Shown here one piece after another: positions 1 through 6,628 of a DNA stretch of 18,994 nt. A program made the translations under genes and the position numbers. The notes beneath the pieces were generated by a model, which was not told the DNA's origin, ran no database searches, and saw nothing but the letters and a program-made list of their open reading frames with translations. Source of the DNA: Candidatus Firestoneibacteriota bacterium (lineage in GTDB: Bacteria; Oederibacteriota; JAAXVQ01; JAUVAV01). The number at the start of each line of letters is the position of its first letter. The first letter of the stretch is position 1. Location of the stretch: NCBI GenBank assembly GCA_030635415.1, contig DAOVYW010000015.1:1-18994 (forward strand), in the 5' to 3' direction.

Positions 1-625
1 GGCTTACTAAAAAGAGCACGAAAAAGATTCCCAACCCTAAACAGGCCGCGGCAATATAAAAAATATTCTGCAAAGTTTCATAAACCAGCCGGCGGATGGG
101 CAAAAGGGAATAAACTACATGGGCCGTGCCCACGGTTTTTTTCACATTCTTTATTTTTCCCGCCAGGGTAATCGGCACTTCAAAATCCAGGCATTCCTCT
201 CCCTGAAGAATATAATGAATGATTTTACCATCTTTAGCGCGCTCATATACCGCCCCGGCCGGAATTTGATAAGAGCGGCCTTCCAGCTTGAAATTGCTGT
301 GCGCCAAAACATGTCCCTGCTTATCGACTAATACGGCATAGAGGATACCTTCCTCCTGTTTACCCGCTTTATCGACCAATTCCGCCAGCAAGAGACGATC
401 AGCGGTTACCAGGGCTTCCGCGGCATTCCCGGCCAAGCCGCGTGCCAAGGCCATACCCTTAACATGCATCTGGGACAGCAGAGTATCGCGTACGCGCGAG
501 CGGACCACAAGTGTAACCATGCTCATCATGATGAAAATAAGCACAATGATCGCCAAGGAGAACTTGAATTTAAGTCCCCATCCCCGTTTAAACTCCAGTT
601 CGCTGTTTAAAGCCAAGATACTCAT
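1..625 (-). CDS. membrane sensor protein, N-terminal part (cut by window edge)
   Basis: An open frame of 208 codons runs from an ATG at 625 off the left edge. My translation begins MSILALNSELEFKRGWG and shows a membrane segment at about residues 19-41 (KFSLAIIVLIFIMMSMVTLV), an extracytoplasmic domain of about 140 residues containing LYAVLVDKQGHVLAHSN, typical of Cache/PAS-like sensor folds, and a second hydrophobic segment at about 188-207 just before the edge. The output domain lies outside the window and cannot be named. The start is 5 nt after the stop of the STAS gene, so the two are almost certainly co-transcribed. With a STAS partner, a HAMP plus PP2C/SpoIIE phosphatase or a histidine kinase is the likeliest output; that is inference only. 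No strong ribosome binding site is seen, consistent with translational coupling. Confidence 0.75.
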   Translation of the reverse strand, partial: MSILALNSELEFKRGWGLKFKFSLAIIVLIFIMMSMVTLVVRSRVRDTLLSQMHVKGMALARGLAGNAAEALVTADRLLLAELVDKAGKQEEGILYAVLVDKQGHVLAHSNFKLEGRSYQIPAGAVYERAKDGKIIHYILQGEECLDFEVPITLAGKIKNVKKTVGTAHVVYSLLPIRRLVYETLQNIFYIAAACLGLGIFFVLFLVS

Positions 626-630
626 GATTT

Positions 631-978
631 TTAAACCCCGAATTTTGCAATCGCTTCTTCGTGCGAGGTATATGTTTCAAATACCTGCGTGAAACCAAAG
701 GTCTCGAGTATGTTGTATACCATCTCCGAATAGCCTCCGATTTTTATATCTCCACCCAACCTCCGAACCTCACGAATCCGGCCAATGATAGCCCCTAAGC
801 CGGCTGAGGAAACATATTCCAACCCGGAAAGATCCAGGACAATCCTTATCATCCCATCCTTGATTAAAGCATCCAAAGCTTGTTCAAGTTTAGGCACCTC
901 GGCCATATCCATAAAGCCCGCTACCTTCACTATCTCGATTTTTCCCTTTGGTTGGTTGGTTATTTCAACATGTTTCAT
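631..978 (-). CDS. STAS-domain anti-sigma factor antagonist-like protein
   Basis: A 115-residue protein, the usual size of a single STAS domain of the SpoIIAA/RsbV type. Residues 42-64 hold the family signature: the strand GMIRIVLDLSGLEYV followed by SSAGLGAIIGR, which aligns with the D-S-S/T-G-L-G loop carrying the phosphorylated serine. S57 or S58 would be the phosphosite. The acidic residue that normally precedes it is not present (VSSAG). In the family, the unphosphorylated form binds an anti-sigma kinase or other partner, and a PP2C-type phosphatase resets it. AGGAGA lies 7 nt before the ATG. It is followed after 5 nt by a membrane sensor and preceded by a TPR barrel gene about 100 bp upstream. 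The partner kinase and sigma factor are not in the window. Confidence 0.88.
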   Translation of the reverse strand: MKHVEITNQPKGKIEIVKVAGFMDMAEVPKLEQALDALIKDGMIRIVLDLSGLEYVSSAGLGAIIGRIREVRRLGGDIKIGGYSEMVYNILETFGFTQVFETYTSHEEAIAKFGV

Positions 979-1055
979 AACTAATCTCCTATTCGGATAT
1001 TGGATATTATCAAAAACATCTGCATATTTCTATTTTGGTTTCTGCTCTGGCAGTG

Positions 1056-1075
1056 GGGGTTTTGCAGCAGAATCA
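1056..1075 (-). repeat. 20-bp dispersed repeat, copy 1 (3' of barrel-TPR gene)
   Basis: On the minus strand this reads TGATTCTGCTGCAAAACCCC and starts 4 nt after the TAA of the barrel-TPR gene. An identical 20-mer on the plus strand at 18955-18974 starts directly after the stop of the Kelch-like fragment. Both copies therefore lie immediately 3' of a gene, in the gene's own orientation. Confidence 0.7.
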
Positions 1076-1079
1076 CTAA

Positions 1080-2801
1080 TTATTTTATTCCCCGCTTTTC
1101 AAAGACATTTAAAATCGCCTTGATCCTTTCCATCCCCCGCTGGGCGTCCTTATGATCAGGATCCTGCTTTAAGACCAGCCGCCATAAATTACGGGCCTCG
1201 ATAAATTTACGTTGGCGGTACTTTAAAAGACCCTGTTCATAATACTGGTCGACTTGCCGCCGCTCGGCAGTATTCAAATCCCGGTTTTCTATTTTGTCAA
1301 GCTTAGGCTGGTTGTATTCTTGAGCCTTGGCTAAGTATACCTTGGCTTGCTTCAATCCAGGATTAATTTTCAAAGCCCGCTCCCATTTCTCGATAGCCCG
1401 GGCAAACTCCCCGTCCAGATAAAAACCCACACCTTCACGAAATAGATTCTGACTTTTTCTCTCTTTTTTCGAGACTTTTTTCGCAATCCTGGTTTTTTGC
1501 CGAATCAACTGTTTTTCCATGGCCTTCTTAGCTGAGGCCATCCTGGTCTTAATCTTCGGATATTTGGGATTCAATTTGGCCGTTTCACGCCAAGCCAAAA
1601 GAGCATCAATGTAAAATTTCTTTTTAAAGAATCTCTTTCCGGCTTGATATTTTTCCCTGGCCGCTTGCTTATTCAAAGCCGCTTGCGCCCGGTTTAAATT
1701 ATTCGTGATTTCCCGGGAGTTTTCAACCCAACTGACGGCCTTTTCGAATTCATCAACCGCTTTTTTATATTGGCCTTTCTTTAAACAGTGCAACCCTCGC
1801 TGATTATACTCTTGGGACTTGCTCTGGGTCAACTCCGCCAGTATCGCTTTGCCCTTCTGCCTCTCCACTTCCGAAATACTAAGACCAAAACGCCATCCCG
1901 CCGAAATCAGATGGATGTTCCCAAAATCTTTCTGGAACGTAAGCGCATAATCCAGACGCCAATCCCAATAGTTGACCCCCGCTCCGGCAGTGATATGATC
2001 ATTATTCCAGCCGGCTCGCACGGCAAACATTTTAATAATCTTGTACTCAAGCCCGGCATGCAATTTAAAACCCGCAAATTCCGGTTTCTCACCTTCCAGA
2101 GAAAGCATCAGTTTGTGGTCTCCGGCTTGATCCACGGAATACCGATAAGCCGCTCCCAGCCGCATATTCAAAGGATAAACATCCGGTTCGGAAATCAAGG
2201 TCACAGCTGGCGGAAGCGCATTGGTGAATTTCAAGCCCGCGGTAAGTCCGGGCAGAAAATCCTTGGCATCATAATATACCCCGGCATCCATACCGAATCC
2301 GGTACCATTATAAGTATCCAGCGTATGGTGATAAAGCTTTATGCATATTCCCGCTGCTAAATTATTCCACCAAACCCGAGAGTAACCCAACAGTAATTGC
2401 AACTGCAGGTCATAAAACTCTCCTATCCGATTGTCGTATTCATCGGTCTTGGGTATATCACGTACAGTCATTCCCATTAAACCGATGCCTATAGTTTCGA
2501 GTTTTGAAATCGGATAAACAAATGATAAAAATCCGTAATCTGTTCTATCATAAAGTGGGGTATAAAGAGAAGCTATTTCTTTTTGTTCTAAATAAGCCAG
2601 ACCGGCCGGATTCCAGTATACTACACTGGCATCCTCGGCTATACCCGTATAGGCCCGTCCAAGAGATACCGCCCGGGCTTCTACCCCAAAGGCGAAAGGC
2701 CCCTCGGTTCCCGCATCTCCTGGAGATGCGGATAATAGTATTGGTGTAAATAAAATAACTATAGCCGAATAAAAAAATGTTTTCTTATATTTTAAAAACA
2801 T
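1080..2801 (-). CDS. PorV/PorQ-family outer-membrane barrel protein with C-terminal TPR array
   Basis: 573 residues. A signal peptide covers about residues 1-25 (hydrophobic YSAIVILFTPILLSAS). Residues 35-70 carry the signature of the PorV/PorQ (UPF0164-like) barrel family, with ARAVSLGRAYTGIAEDASV and YWNPAGLA. Alternating beta strands rich in aromatic residues follow to about residue 310. From about 331 come four TPR-like units (331-363, 383-416, 450-483, 517-550) ending in patterns such as ALKINP and VLKQDP, with a very basic linker at 425-450. The predicted topology is an outer-membrane barrel with a soluble TPR tail, probably periplasmic. PorV proteins act in type IX secretion in Bacteroidetes, but in many candidate phyla they are abundant and uncharacterised, so no secretion role is claimed. 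AGGTGG lies 5 nt before the ATG. It begins 86 bp after ribF and may be read from the same transcript. Confidence 0.82.
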   Translation of the reverse strand: MFLKYKKTFFYSAIVILFTPILLSASPGDAGTEGPFAFGVEARAVSLGRAYTGIAEDASVVYWNPAGLAYLEQKEIASLYTPLYDRTDYGFLSFVYPISKLETIGIGLMGMTVRDIPKTDEYDNRIGEFYDLQLQLLLGYSRVWWNNLAAGICIKLYHHTLDTYNGTGFGMDAGVYYDAKDFLPGLTAGLKFTNALPPAVTLISEPDVYPLNMRLGAAYRYSVDQAGDHKLMLSLEGEKPEFAGFKLHAGLEYKIIKMFAVRAGWNNDHITAGAGVNYWDWRLDYALTFQKDFGNIHLISAGWRFGLSISEVERQKGKAILAELTQSKSQEYNQRGLHCLKKGQYKKAVDEFEKAVSWVENSREITNNLNRAQAALNKQAAREKYQAGKRFFKKKFYIDALLAWRETAKLNPKYPKIKTRMASAKKAMEKQLIRQKTRIAKKVSKKERKSQNLFREGVGFYLDGEFARAIEKWERALKINPGLKQAKVYLAKAQEYNQPKLDKIENRDLNTAERRQVDQYYEQGLLKYRQRKFIEARNLWRLVLKQDPDHKDAQRGMERIKAILNVFEKRGIK

Positions 2802-2887
2802 TTTTCCACCTACTCTCCGTTTACATTAATAAAAAATCCACTTTTTACTAATCAATGGAATCATTTCTTTGTAAATATATTGTACAT

Positions 2888-3844
2888 TTATTGTGCGATA
2901 TTTTCAATATATTTTTTATTTTTTCTTCCGGTATATATTAATTTGGCCTGTGCCCAATCCCGTTTTACTTGATCAATCAATAATCCTGCATTCGGAAAAC
3001 GTCGTTCTCCCCGCAGGCGAAGAAGAAATTTTAGTTCCAGGCGCCTATGATATAATTGATGTTTCCATCCCGGAATAAAGGTCTCGATGGTTTCGGGTCC
3101 CCATTGATGAAATGTTGGTCGTTTGCCAATATAACAAAGTCCCAGCCACTCTTTTCTCTGAAGTCTAACTTGAACAGCATAAATTCCGGGACAGGGTATT
3201 ACTTCATGCCCGGTCCGAAGATTAGCGGTGGGCAGGCCGATCGCACTTCCCCGTCCTTCCCCCGGTTCAACCACGCCATGTAAAGCATACGGACGTCCCA
3301 TCCACTGACAGGCCAGAGCGACCTGTCCCTGCATTACCAAACTTCGAAGCCCGCTCGAACTAATCACGCGTCCCTGCCAACGTAAAGGTGCCACTATGTT
3401 AACTTTATATCCCAATCTCCGGCCCATCCGGCCAAGCAAGGTTATATCCCCCCGTCTTTGGTGTCCAAAAACAAAATCACGCCCGATTATTATACGCTGG
3501 GTTTTTAGCCGCTTGGCTAAAATATCGGATACAAATTTTTCCGCCGGGATATTGCTGAAATACCGGGTAAAGCGAACCAGAAAAACTTCGTCCACTCCCA
3601 ACTCTTCCATTCCGGCCAGACACTGACGCGACGTGGCCAGGCGCGGAGGACGCTGGGAGGGCGCTACAATTCGGTGGGGATGATCATCAAAAGTAATTAC
3701 TGCCGCCGGCAGTCCCATCCGCCCGGCCCATTTTCGCAATCTGATTAGAATCCTGGCATGCCCTTTGTGCACCCCGTCAAAAACACCCATGGTAATGACC
3801 CGGCCGGGACCCGGACAATGCGGCAGACCCCGAATTATTCGCAC
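2888..3844 (-). CDS. ribF: bifunctional riboflavin kinase / FAD synthetase
   Basis: Makes FMN from riboflavin and ATP, then FAD from FMN and ATP. The N-terminal nucleotidyltransferase half has the motif GVFDGVHKGHARIL (HxGH type) and TFDDHPHRI. The C-terminal flavokinase half has GEGRGSAIGLPTANL followed by PGIYAVQV and ends with the usual LRGERRFPN segment. The frame is open further upstream, but I place the start at the GTG at 3844. It has AGGAG 5 nt before it, gives 318 residues (normal for RibF), and begins VRIIRGL as expected for the family. The first ATG upstream would give a 27-residue arginine/glycine-rich extension lying wholly inside truB. The chosen start overlaps the truB stop by 10 nt, so translation is probably coupled. 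Last recognisable gene of the nusA operon. Confidence 0.92.
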   Translation of the reverse strand: MRIIRGLPHCPGPGRVITMGVFDGVHKGHARILIRLRKWAGRMGLPAAVITFDDHPHRIVAPSQRPPRLATSRQCLAGMEELGVDEVFLVRFTRYFSNIPAEKFVSDILAKRLKTQRIIIGRDFVFGHQRRGDITLLGRMGRRLGYKVNIVAPLRWQGRVISSSGLRSLVMQGQVALACQWMGRPYALHGVVEPGEGRGSAIGLPTANLRTGHEVIPCPGIYAVQVRLQRKEWLGLCYIGKRPTFHQWGPETIETFIPGWKHQLYHRRLELKFLLRLRGERRFPNAGLLIDQVKRDWAQAKLIYTGRKNKKYIENIAQ

Positions 3845-4743
3845 TCTATCTCCTCGCCGGCCGGACACAGAACCCTCTGCATGACCAGTTCTTCCCCGGA
3901 CCAGCGGGCCATGGCCAGCAACCAATGATTCGGTTTTAAAATTCTGATTATCGATCCGGTCTCCGGCTCCGGCGGCGCGAGCCCCGGGATCTTACGGCCA
4001 TTCCGAACCGCAGTTTCATCCCGGCCGTCCACGTAAACCGCCGGTATATGACGAAGCGCCTGGTTTAGGGAAACCAGCCGCTGTTTCCAATCGTCCTTTT
4101 GACATAGCCGGGTTAAGTCCTCCCGGTTTATCGCTTCGGGAAGGGTAAACCCGCCGCAGGCGGTACGCGTTAAATGATATAAATAACCGCCGCAACCCAG
4201 GGTTTCTCCCAGGTCCGCAGCCAGGGAACGGATATAGGTTCCTCCGGAACAAGCCACCTCAAATTCAATATATGGAGACTGGAATTTCCGGAGCTGGATA
4301 TGATGAATCGTTATCTTTCGGAGTGGTATCTCGACTTGTTCTCCCCGCCGCGCTATCTGGTAAAGCCGTTCCCCGCGGTAATGCAGCGCGGACACCATGG
4401 GCGGTTTTTGCCATTGCGGTCCGGAAAAGCGCTGCAAGACAGCGGCAACTTCCTGTACCGAGATCAGAGGCACCGGATGCTGGGATTGAATTTTTCCTTG
4501 AGCATCCAAACTGTCCGTCGTTTGACCCAGACAGACAACCGCATGGTAGGTTTTATCCGAAGGAAGATAAGATAGCAAGGCCGTCGCCCGCTTAAAAGCC
4601 AGCACCAGCAAGCCCTCGGCCGCAGGATCCAATGTCCCGGAATGCCCTATCCGCTTGATTCCGGTCATCCGGCGGATTTCCCCAACCATTGCAGCCGAAC
4701 TGGGCCCGGCTGGTTTGATTATGGGCAGTATCCCACAATCCAT
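3835..4743 (-). CDS. truB: tRNA pseudouridine(55) synthase
   Basis: Converts U55 to pseudouridine in the T-loop of tRNAs. 302 residues, normal for bacterial TruB. The catalytic motif is GHSGTLDPAAEGLL at 34-47, with nucleophile D39 (most family members have GHTGTLDP). It is followed by KTYHAVVCLGQTTDSLDAQG, the substrate-binding KxY block, and by CSGGTYIRSLAADLG in the middle of the protein. The C-terminal ~60 residues (GSIIRILKPNHWLLAMARW) form a PUA-like domain. The ATG is 3 nt after the nrnA stop, with AAGGA just upstream, and the gene overlaps ribF by 10 nt. truB-ribF is a conserved pair in the nusA-infB operon of many bacteria. Confidence 0.95.
   Translation of the reverse strand: MDCGILPIIKPAGPSSAAMVGEIRRMTGIKRIGHSGTLDPAAEGLLVLAFKRATALLSYLPSDKTYHAVVCLGQTTDSLDAQGKIQSQHPVPLISVQEVAAVLQRFSGPQWQKPPMVSALHYRGERLYQIARRGEQVEIPLRKITIHHIQLRKFQSPYIEFEVACSGGTYIRSLAADLGETLGCGGYLYHLTRTACGGFTLPEAINREDLTRLCQKDDWKQRLVSLNQALRHIPAVYVDGRDETAVRNGRKIPGLAPPEPETGSIIRILKPNHWLLAMARWSGEELVMQRVLCPAGEEIECE
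3850..3854 (-). promoter_or_regulatory. ribosome binding site deciding the ribF GTG start
   Basis: On the minus strand AGGAG is followed by ATAGA and then GTG. The ideal 5-nt spacing argues for the GTG at 3844 over the ATG at 3925, and the site lies within the last codons of truB. Confidence 0.7.
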
Positions 4744-4746
4744 CAG

Positions 4747-5757
4747 CTATTCCTTACCGTTAACCCGCTTTTCCACTTCCGTGAGAACACGGGCTTGCGC
4801 CAATTCCAGTGGTTCTGATAATAAAACCCCGGCGGCCCGCTGGTGCCCGCCGCCGCCCAACTGCCGGGCAATAATTGAGACGTCAATCGCTCCTCGAGAC
4901 CGAAAAGAAATTTTGGTTTTTCCCTCGCGGGTTTCCAGAAAAAAAACCGCCACCTCCACTCCTTCCACGGCCCGAACATAATTTACAAAATTTTCGGTAT
5001 TACTTTCCTGTGCCCCGGTAGCGGTTAACATGTCTTGCGTTACTGAAAACCAGCCTACGTTATGCCGGGCATTAAACCGCACCCAGGCAAGTGCCATGGC
5101 TAAAAGGTGTAAGCCCTCAACCGGAACGCGTTCATAGAGCTGTTCATTCATATAATTGGGCCTAACTCCCAATTCCACAAGTTGGGCGATAATCTGATGG
5201 GTTCGCGCAGTGACGCCGGCATACTTGAAATGTCCGGTATCCGTAGCAATGGCGGTGTAAATACCGATGGCCATGAGTTTATCGCATTGGCACTTCAGCC
5301 CCTCCAGCAAATCCCAGACTTGTTCCCCGGCCGCCGCCGCGGTCGGATCAATAAGATTAACCGTACCAAATCGGGAGTTGAATACATGATGATCGATATT
5401 GATAACCTGGGACGCGCCCCGGGAAATATCTATTACTCCTCCGGCCCGCTGTTCATCAGGGCATTCCAGAAAAATCGCCACCTCGTGATGCTGGGAATAC
5501 CCCGTCGCCACGTTAAAAGAATCCCGGTTGGGAAGAAAACTATAGAGCGCAGGAGTCGCATTGGCATTCACTACGGTGACCTTTTTTCCCATGCCGGTCA
5601 AGGCCAGGGAAAGGGCCGATTCACAACCCAGCCCGTCCCCATCAGGATTTATATGCGTGGTAAGAATAAAATCATTATGCTTTTCAATAACTTGTATGGC
5701 GCGGGCGAATTCCTGGTCATAAACCGGATCACGCTCCAGACGTTGTTCCATCATCAT
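4747..5757 (-). CDS. nrnA: DHH-family oligoribonuclease / pAp phosphatase (NrnA type)
   Basis: 336 residues with the DHH plus DHHA1 architecture of NrnA, which degrades nano-RNAs and dephosphorylates 3'-phosphoadenosine 5'-phosphate. Visible metal-binding motifs are THINPDGDGLG (H35, D39, D41), NIDHH (D122, H123, H124) and ATDTGHF (D173). The C-terminal substrate motif is GGGGHQRAAG at 301-310. Motif II, commonly DxxD-like with aspartate at the metal position, reads FLECPDEQR (E98). This D-to-E exchange is probably tolerated. Three ATGs in a row open the frame; AAGGGG lies 5 nt before the first, which I chose. The gene overlaps rbfA by 29 nt. The rbfA-nrnA-truB order is a well-known conserved neighbourhood. 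Confidence 0.93.
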   Translation of the reverse strand: MMMEQRLERDPVYDQEFARAIQVIEKHNDFILTTHINPDGDGLGCESALSLALTGMGKKVTVVNANATPALYSFLPNRDSFNVATGYSQHHEVAIFLECPDEQRAGGVIDISRGASQVINIDHHVFNSRFGTVNLIDPTAAAAGEQVWDLLEGLKCQCDKLMAIGIYTAIATDTGHFKYAGVTARTHQIIAQLVELGVRPNYMNEQLYERVPVEGLHLLAMALAWVRFNARHNVGWFSVTQDMLTATGAQESNTENFVNYVRAVEGVEVAVFFLETREGKTKISFRSRGAIDVSIIARQLGGGGHQRAAGVLLSEPLELAQARVLTEVEKRVNGKE

Positions 5758-6109
5758 GCCAACCCCTTTCGCTGTTTAAATCTTCTAAGATTCGGAAAAC
5801 CTTTGCCGTCTGCTCGCCGACTACGTCCGGCAAGAATTGCATTTCCGGAACCACGCGTAACTTCAGCCGTTGTCCCAACTCATGCCGGATGTATCCAGTG
5901 GCGTGCTTTAAAGCCTGGAGCGCCTGCCCGTGTTTTTCCCCGGTATCCAGAGTTTGGATATAAATTTTAACCGCCTTCAAGTCCGGCGCTATACAGACCC
6001 GGGTTACAGTTATCCATTGCAAACGGGGATCGGAAAGTTTTCTTTTAAGGATATCGGATATCTCGCGAACAAACTGGGAAGCCAGGCGTTCCAGCCGCCT
6101 CGATTTCAT
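5729..6109 (-). CDS. rbfA: 30S ribosome-binding factor A
   Basis: 126 residues, a typical RbfA length, with a single KH-like fold. The N-terminus MKSRRLERLASQFVREISDI and the segment LSDPRLQWITVTRV are diagnostic, and the C-terminal block LRVVPEMQFLPD corresponds to the conserved L+xxPxLxFxxD. RbfA helps mature 16S rRNA in the small subunit and is a cold-shock protein in E. coli. AGGCAGGT lies about 8 nt before the ATG. Its start is separated from ylxP by 209 bp of palindromic repeat sequence, so it may be expressed less than the genes upstream or have its own promoter. Its 3' end overlaps nrnA by 29 nt. Confidence 0.94.
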   Translation of the reverse strand: MKSRRLERLASQFVREISDILKRKLSDPRLQWITVTRVCIAPDLKAVKIYIQTLDTGEKHGQALQALKHATGYIRHELGQRLKLRVVPEMQFLPDVVGEQTAKVFRILEDLNSERGWHDDGTTSGA

Positions 6110-6132
6110 GATATGTTACCTGCCTTTGTTTC

Positions 6133-6260
6133 GTAGGGGAGACCCCCGTGCCTGCCCGAAGGAACCAAGTGAAACCCCATCTGGGCAACCACAGGGGGTT
6201 GCCGCTACAAATACATAGTTATTTTGAATTTATCGTAGGGGCGGACTTCCATGTCCGCCC
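6133..6260. repeat. palindromic repeat block inside the nusA operon
   Basis: The 209 bp between ylxP and rbfA holds no gene but at least three GC-rich units in AT-rich sequence. The first is GTAGGGGAGACCCCC from 6133. The second is a hairpin with GGCAACC (6184-6190) pairing GGTTGCC (6197-6203), followed by GCTACA. The third is a hairpin with GGGCGGAC (6239-6246) pairing GTCCGCCC (6253-6260), preceded by CGTAG. The recurring GTAGGGG...C(G)CTAC edges match the style of elements at 12205-12262 and 16068-16092. These are short interspersed palindromes, probably mobilised in trans or formed by slippage. Neither hairpin is followed by a T-run, so they are not obvious terminators. Confidence 0.72.
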
Positions 6261-6318
6261 AACTAAATTGGCCAACCACCCCGGTTCTATCCACGGGATC
6301 ATTGAATAATACCGGACA

Positions 6319-6600
6319 TCAACGCATTTCCAGTTGGTGATTCAACAACTCCGCTTCATGAAAACCGTCCACCAGGTTGAGAACATGATCCAGGGTTGCA
6401 TTGACTTCCCGGAGGGAAGTATTGACGCAAACCGCGGCCAGCAGGGATCGCTGCCATAAATCCTGATATTCCACTTCCGCCACGGAAATATTAAAGCGTT
6501 GTTTGAGGCGTTCCATTATACGCCGAAGCAAACCACGTTTTCCTTTCAAGGAATGATTTGTGGGAAAATGCAGCTCCATAGTCAGTAATCCCACCACCAT
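6319..6600 (-). CDS. ylxP: DUF503 (YlxP-like) protein
   Basis: 93 residues, the family's normal size. The start VVGLLTMELHFPTNHSLKGK and the block FNISVAEVEYQDLWQRS are the DUF503 signature (hydrophobic strand, SLKxKR, NVSVAEV-x-x-D-x-WQ). The biochemical role is not settled; in Firmicutes ylxP lies between infB and rbfA, exactly as here, and its product is linked to ribosome maturation by location. TAGGAG lies 8-9 nt before the ATG. It starts 28 nt after the infB stop, so it is in the same transcript. Confidence 0.92.
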   Translation of the reverse strand: MVVGLLTMELHFPTNHSLKGKRGLLRRIMERLKQRFNISVAEVEYQDLWQRSLLAAVCVNTSLREVNATLDHVLNLVDGFHEAELLNHQLEMR

Positions 6601-6628
6601 CTTAGCCGCTCCTAAAGCTCCGGGCTTC

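Noticed and set aside
1788..2360. Plus-strand open frame of 190 codons
   Set aside because: Antisense to the barrel domain of the PorV-like gene.
3845..3925. Upstream ATG start giving RibF 27 extra residues
   Set aside because: Extension is R/G-rich, lies inside truB and is unlike RibF; the GTG at 3844 has an ideal AGGAG.
4982..5757. Loss of function in NrnA because of E98 in place of Asp
   Set aside because: Glu can ligate metal, and all other motifs are intact, so the protein is probably active.
5182..5970. Long plus-strand open frame (262 codons)
   Set aside because: Fully antisense to nrnA and rbfA, which have clear family motifs; no domain recognisable.
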